A DNA stretch of 64,000 bases from Luteolibacter sp. Y139 (GTDB lineage Bacteria > Verrucomicrobiota > Verrucomicrobiia > Verrucomicrobiales > Akkermansiaceae), in NCBI RefSeq assembly GCF_038066715.1, contig NZ_JBBUKT010000002.1, positions 124,001 to 188,000 on the forward strand, written 5' to 3'. Shown piece after piece: positions 61,325-64,000 of the stretch; positions within the stretch are counted from its first letter, which is position 1; every line of letters begins with the position of its first letter. Position numbers and translations under genes: made by a program. Below the pieces are notes generated by a model that saw nothing but the letters and a program-made list of their open reading frames with translations, did not search any database and was not told the origin of the DNA.

Positions 61325-62485
61325 TTAGCGCTGGTCGATGGGAGGAATGGGGCGAGGCTCGGGGCCGGTGTAGTTGGCGCCGGGGCGGATGAGTTTGCCG
61401 TCGATGCGTTGCTCGATGACGTGGGCTGCCCAGCCGGTGACTCGGGAGATCACGAAGAGCGGGGTGAACATTGCGGTGGGCACTCCGAGCTCGTGGTATG
61501 CCACGGCGCTGAACCAATCGAGATTGGGGAACATCCGCTTTTCTTCCCACATCAGGGTTTCGATGCGCTCGGCGATGGCGAAGAGGTTTTCGTTGTCGTT
61601 CTGGGCGCAGAGGTCGCGGGCGATTTCCTTGATGATGGCGTTGCGGGGATCGCAGACGGTGTAGACCGGGTGGCCAAAGCCGATGACGATCTCCTTGTTG
61701 GAAACGCGGCGGTGAATGTCTTCGGCGGCTTCGCCGGGACTCTGGTAGCGCTGCTGGATCTCGTAGGCGACCTCGTTGGCGCCGCCGTGCTTGGGGCCCC
61801 GGAGAGCGCCGATGGCTCCGGTGATGGCCGAATGGAAATCGGTGCCGGTGCCTGCGATCACCCGCGCGGTGAAGGTGGAGGCATTGAACTCGTGCTCGGC
61901 GTAGAGGATGAGCGAGCGGTCGAGGGCGCGGATGTGAGACGTCGTTGGCGGTCGTTGATGAAGGAGGTGCAGGAAGTGGGCGGCTATGGTTGTGTCGTCC
62001 GTTTCAACTTCTATGCGCTGGCCGCTGGTTGCGAAGTGGTACCAGTAGAGCAGCATGGATGGAAAGCAGGCGAGCAGCCGGTCGGCGAGCGCGCGAGCAG
62101 CCGGTGCGGAGGCTGCGTTTGCGCCGGATGAGGGGAGTTGCTCGGTTTCGAGATTGCCGAGCATGGAGCAGCCGGTGCGGAGGACATCCATGGGGTGGGA
62201 GTCCGGCGGGATCTGCTCTAGGACCGAGCGCAGGCCGGGAGGCAGACCGCGGAGAGATCTGAGCTTTGCGGTGTAGGCTGTTAGTTCGGTGGCAGTCGGG
62301 AGGCGCTCGTGGATCAGCAGGTGGGCGATCTCCTCGAAGGTTGTTTGGTTGGCCAAGGCACCGATTTCGTAGCCGCGGTAGTGGAGGTCATTGCCGGTGT
62401 GGCCTACGGTGCAGATGGCGGTATTGCCCGCGACGACGCCGGAGAGGGCGACGGATTTTTTCGGGGGATGGAGTGGATCGGACAT
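61325..62485 (-). CDS. prpC: 2-methylcitrate synthase
   Basis: 386 residues, citrate synthase fold. It condenses propionyl-CoA with oxaloacetate. Motifs are [62 protein letters not shown] and the catalytic [14 protein letters not shown]. Assignment as PrpC over GltA rests on the size and on the operon prpB-prpC-prpD, with 7 bp to prpB. Confidence 0.94.
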   Translation of the reverse strand: MSDPLHPPKKSVALSGVVAGNTAICTVGHTGNDLHYRGYEIGALANQTTFEEIAHLLIHERLPTATELTAYTAKLRSLRGLPPGLRSVLEQIPPDSHPMDVLRTGCSMLGNLETEQLPSSGANAASAPAARALADRLLACFPSMLLYWYHFATSGQRIEVETDDTTIAAHFLHLLHQRPPTTSHIRALDRSLILYAEHEFNASTFTARVIAGTGTDFHSAITGAIGALRGPKHGGANEVAYEIQQRYQSPGEAAEDIHRRVSNKEIVIGFGHPVYTVCDPRNAIIKEIARDLCAQNDNENLFAIAERIETLMWEEKRMFPNLDWFSAVAYHELGVPTAMFTPLFVISRVTGWAAHVIEQRIDGKLIRPGANYTGPEPRPIPPIDQR

Positions 62486-62492
62486 GGGTTTG

Positions 62493-63335
62493 TCAGGTGG
62501 GAGGTTGGTAGCCCAGGATGTCGTAGAGTTCGGCGCGGGTTTGCATGCGGTCGATCACGGCTTGCTGGGTTCCGTCGCGGCGGATGGCGGAGAATACTTC
62601 GAGCGACGCGGCTGCAGCAGCCCGAGATGAGGAGAGGGGATAGAGGACCATGGCGACGCCGGCGTCCTTGAGTTCCCCTAGGGTGAAATAGGGTGTCTGG
62701 CCGAACTCTGTTAGGTTGATCAGGACGGGTGCGTCGACAGCGCTTGTGAAGGCGCGGATGTCATCGAGTGAGCGGAGGGCTTCGGCGAAGATCATGTCGG
62801 CACCGGCGGCGAGGTAGGCTTTGGCGCGTTCGATGGCGGCGAGGAGGCCTTCGACGGCGGCGGCGTCGGTTCGTGCGATCACGACGAAGCTGTCGTGAGG
62901 TTTCCCCGAAACGGCGGCTTCGATGCGGCTGAGCATCTCTTCCGTGGCGACCAGGTGTTTTCCGGGGAGATGGCCGCAGATTTTAGCGGGCACTTGGTCC
63001 TCGATGTGGACGGCTGCTGCACCGGCGGCGGCTATTTCGCGGACGGTCATGGCGGGGTCATCCCAGCCGGTGTCGATGTCGACCAGCAGGGGAAGAGCGA
63101 CACGGCTGGTGATGCGGCGGACGTCGATGAGGACGTCTTCCAACGTTGTCAGCCCGGTGTCGGGGAGGCCGTAGGAGTGATTCGCGACGCCGGCTCCGGA
63201 AAGGTAGAGGGCGCTGAAACCCGCGCGCTGTGCCAGCAGGGCGGCGTAGGCATTCAGGGTGCCGGCAATTTGGAGGGGTGACTCGGCCCGCAGGGCGTCA
63301 CGAAAGCTCGGGCGGGAAACGGGGGCGGGAGTCAC
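62493..63335 (-). CDS. prpB: Methylisocitrate lyase
   Basis: 280 residues from a GTG at 63335. A longer ATG frame would start inside the neighbouring repeat gene and adds no homologous sequence. The enzyme splits 2-methylisocitrate to pyruvate and succinate. Motifs are [26 protein letters not shown]-like [12 protein letters not shown] and the active-site KICGH (118-122; usually KRCGH or KKCGH). First gene of the prp operon. There is no PrpR-type regulator next to it in the window. Confidence 0.93.
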   Translation of the reverse strand: MTPAPVSRPSFRDALRAESPLQIAGTLNAYAALLAQRAGFSALYLSGAGVANHSYGLPDTGLTTLEDVLIDVRRITSRVALPLLVDIDTGWDDPAMTVREIAAAGAAAVHIEDQVPAKICGHLPGKHLVATEEMLSRIEAAVSGKPHDSFVVIARTDAAAVEGLLAAIERAKAYLAAGADMIFAEALRSLDDIRAFTSAVDAPVLINLTEFGQTPYFTLGELKDAGVAMVLYPLSSSRAAAAASLEVFSAIRRDGTQQAVIDRMQTRAELYDILGYQPPT

Positions 63336-63408
63336 CCTAGCAGGAAACCGGAAGCATGGTGCGGGAGGCAACCGGAAACTCGTCCGGCTTTGCGGAGCGG
63401 CAGGAGCG

Positions 63409-64000
63409 CTAGTCGTCGTCGAGCACCGTGACGGCAACCGAACGGGTGGTGAGGCCGGAGGCGGTCAGAGAGACCGTCGGGGATTCGTTGAGGAGGTCCG
63501 GGTCATTCACGCCATTGACGGTGACGGTCTGGGAGATGGCGTAGTTCGCGGGCGTGAAGGTGAGGGACGTGGGCGACACGGTGGCAGCGCCGGTGTCAGA
63601 GCTGCCGACATTCACGGTCACGTTGGCGGCGGGTTGGAAAGCCAGACGCACGGTGAAGGTTCCGCTGCCGGCCTCGCCGATAGTGAGGCTGGGGGAGGAG
63701 GTCAGGATGTCTTGCACGTCGTCATCGGTGACGGTCACGCCGACGGTGCCGCTGGTGGCACCGGGCGCCGAGGCGGTGATGGTGACTGACTCGTTGAGGA
63801 GGTCGATGTCCGCGACGCCGCTGACCGTGATGGTCTGGGGTGTGGCGTAGTTTACGGGGGTGAAGGTGAGGGTGGGCGGAGACACCGTGGCGGCGCCGGT
63901 ATCGGAGCTGCCCAGGCTGACGGTGACATTGCTGGAGGGTTGGAAGGCTAGGCGCACGCCGGAGGTTCCAGAGCCTGCCTCGCTGATGGTGATCGAGGTG
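63409..64000 (-). CDS. Beta-sandwich repeat surface protein, cut by right edge
   Basis: The frame is open from 64000 to a stop at 63409, about 197 residues; its start is beyond the window. It contains at least two near-copies of a 90-residue unit: SSDTGAATVSP, LTFTPANYA-type, QTVTVNGVNDPDLLNES, then VTVLDDD, with ISEAGSGTSGVRLAFQP and IGEAGSGTFTVRLAFQP between. This is the Calx-beta-like pattern of large adhesins and surface proteins. It ends right after a repeat (LDDD), with no visible sorting tail. Two repeats are also similar at DNA level. Confidence 0.75.
   Translation of the reverse strand, partial: TSITISEAGSGTSGVRLAFQPSSNVTVSLGSSDTGAATVSPPTLTFTPVNYATPQTITVSGVADIDLLNESVTITASAPGATSGTVGVTVTDDDVQDILTSSPSLTIGEAGSGTFTVRLAFQPAANVTVNVGSSDTGAATVSPTSLTFTPANYAISQTVTVNGVNDPDLLNESPTVSLTASGLTTRSVAVTVLDDD

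Noticed and set aside
63336-63437. Longer PrpB from the ATG at 63437
   Set aside because: It would overlap the adjacent repeat gene and adds a low-complexity N-terminus absent from the family.

Overview
The window looks like a piece of a Verrucomicrobiota chromosome, most likely a Luteolibacter-like member of the Verrucomicrobiales. The sequence signs are high GC, a GloVer-repeat exported protein, a VPE-type PEP-CTERM sorting tail, a PVC-type dehydrogenase ending in a CxxCH haem site, LamG/PQQ/dihaem fusions, an ECF sigma factor paired with a transmembrane Ser/Thr kinase, and weak or absent Shine-Dalgarno sequences at many starts. The genus is inference. I see no tRNA, rRNA, CRISPR array, transposase or phage gene.

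Layout. 1-5.7 kb: the 3'-truncated end of a GloVer protein, then an operon miaA > circularly permuted ATP-grasp/alpha-E fusion > transglutaminase. 5.8-13.6 kb: an RRM RNA-binding protein with a long structured leader, D-Ala-D-Ala carboxypeptidase, phosphofructokinase with a strong terminator, a small SPOR-like protein, DUF2721 plus xseA, and an MsbA-type ABC exporter. 13.7-19.1 kb: a 1791-residue LamG x3 / sugar dehydrogenase / dihaem protein. 19.5-25.8 kb: complex I genes nuoD, nuoE and nuoF, with a 911-residue RCC1-repeat protein inserted between nuoE and nuoF. A perfect 20-bp CRP-like palindrome lies in the nuoD promoter region, shared with a divergent sugar isomerase. 25.9-34.7 kb: isomerase, lipoprotein hydrolase, Lrp regulator, LysM protein, metallophosphoesterase, methyltransferase-like protein, and a kinase translationally coupled to a sigma factor. 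34.7-38.6 kb: a DUF5060 glycosidase-like exported protein.

39.0-44.9 kb is a glycan modification operon: FkbM methyltransferase > small protein > SGNH hydrolase > MBOAT acyltransferase > AlgJ-like SGNH protein > GT11 fucosyltransferase. 45-55 kb holds mostly small exported, membrane or enzyme genes: nucleoside hydrolase, GFA, PEP-CTERM protein, VOC, cytidine/blasticidin-type deaminase, a PfkB kinase with an aldolase-like partner, an AAC(6')-like acetyltransferase and phosphodiester glycosidase. 55.5-59.7 kb is a 1397-residue PVC haem protein. 59.8-63.3 kb is the methylcitrate operon prpB-prpC-prpD. The right edge cuts a beta-sandwich repeat protein.

Two genome-level signals stand out. The first is a three-stem intergenic element in three copies, whose stem sequences differ in compensating ways. 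The second is an over-represented word, TGTTAGA, which carries most of the rare TTA leucine codons I noticed and occurs in several frames and on both strands.
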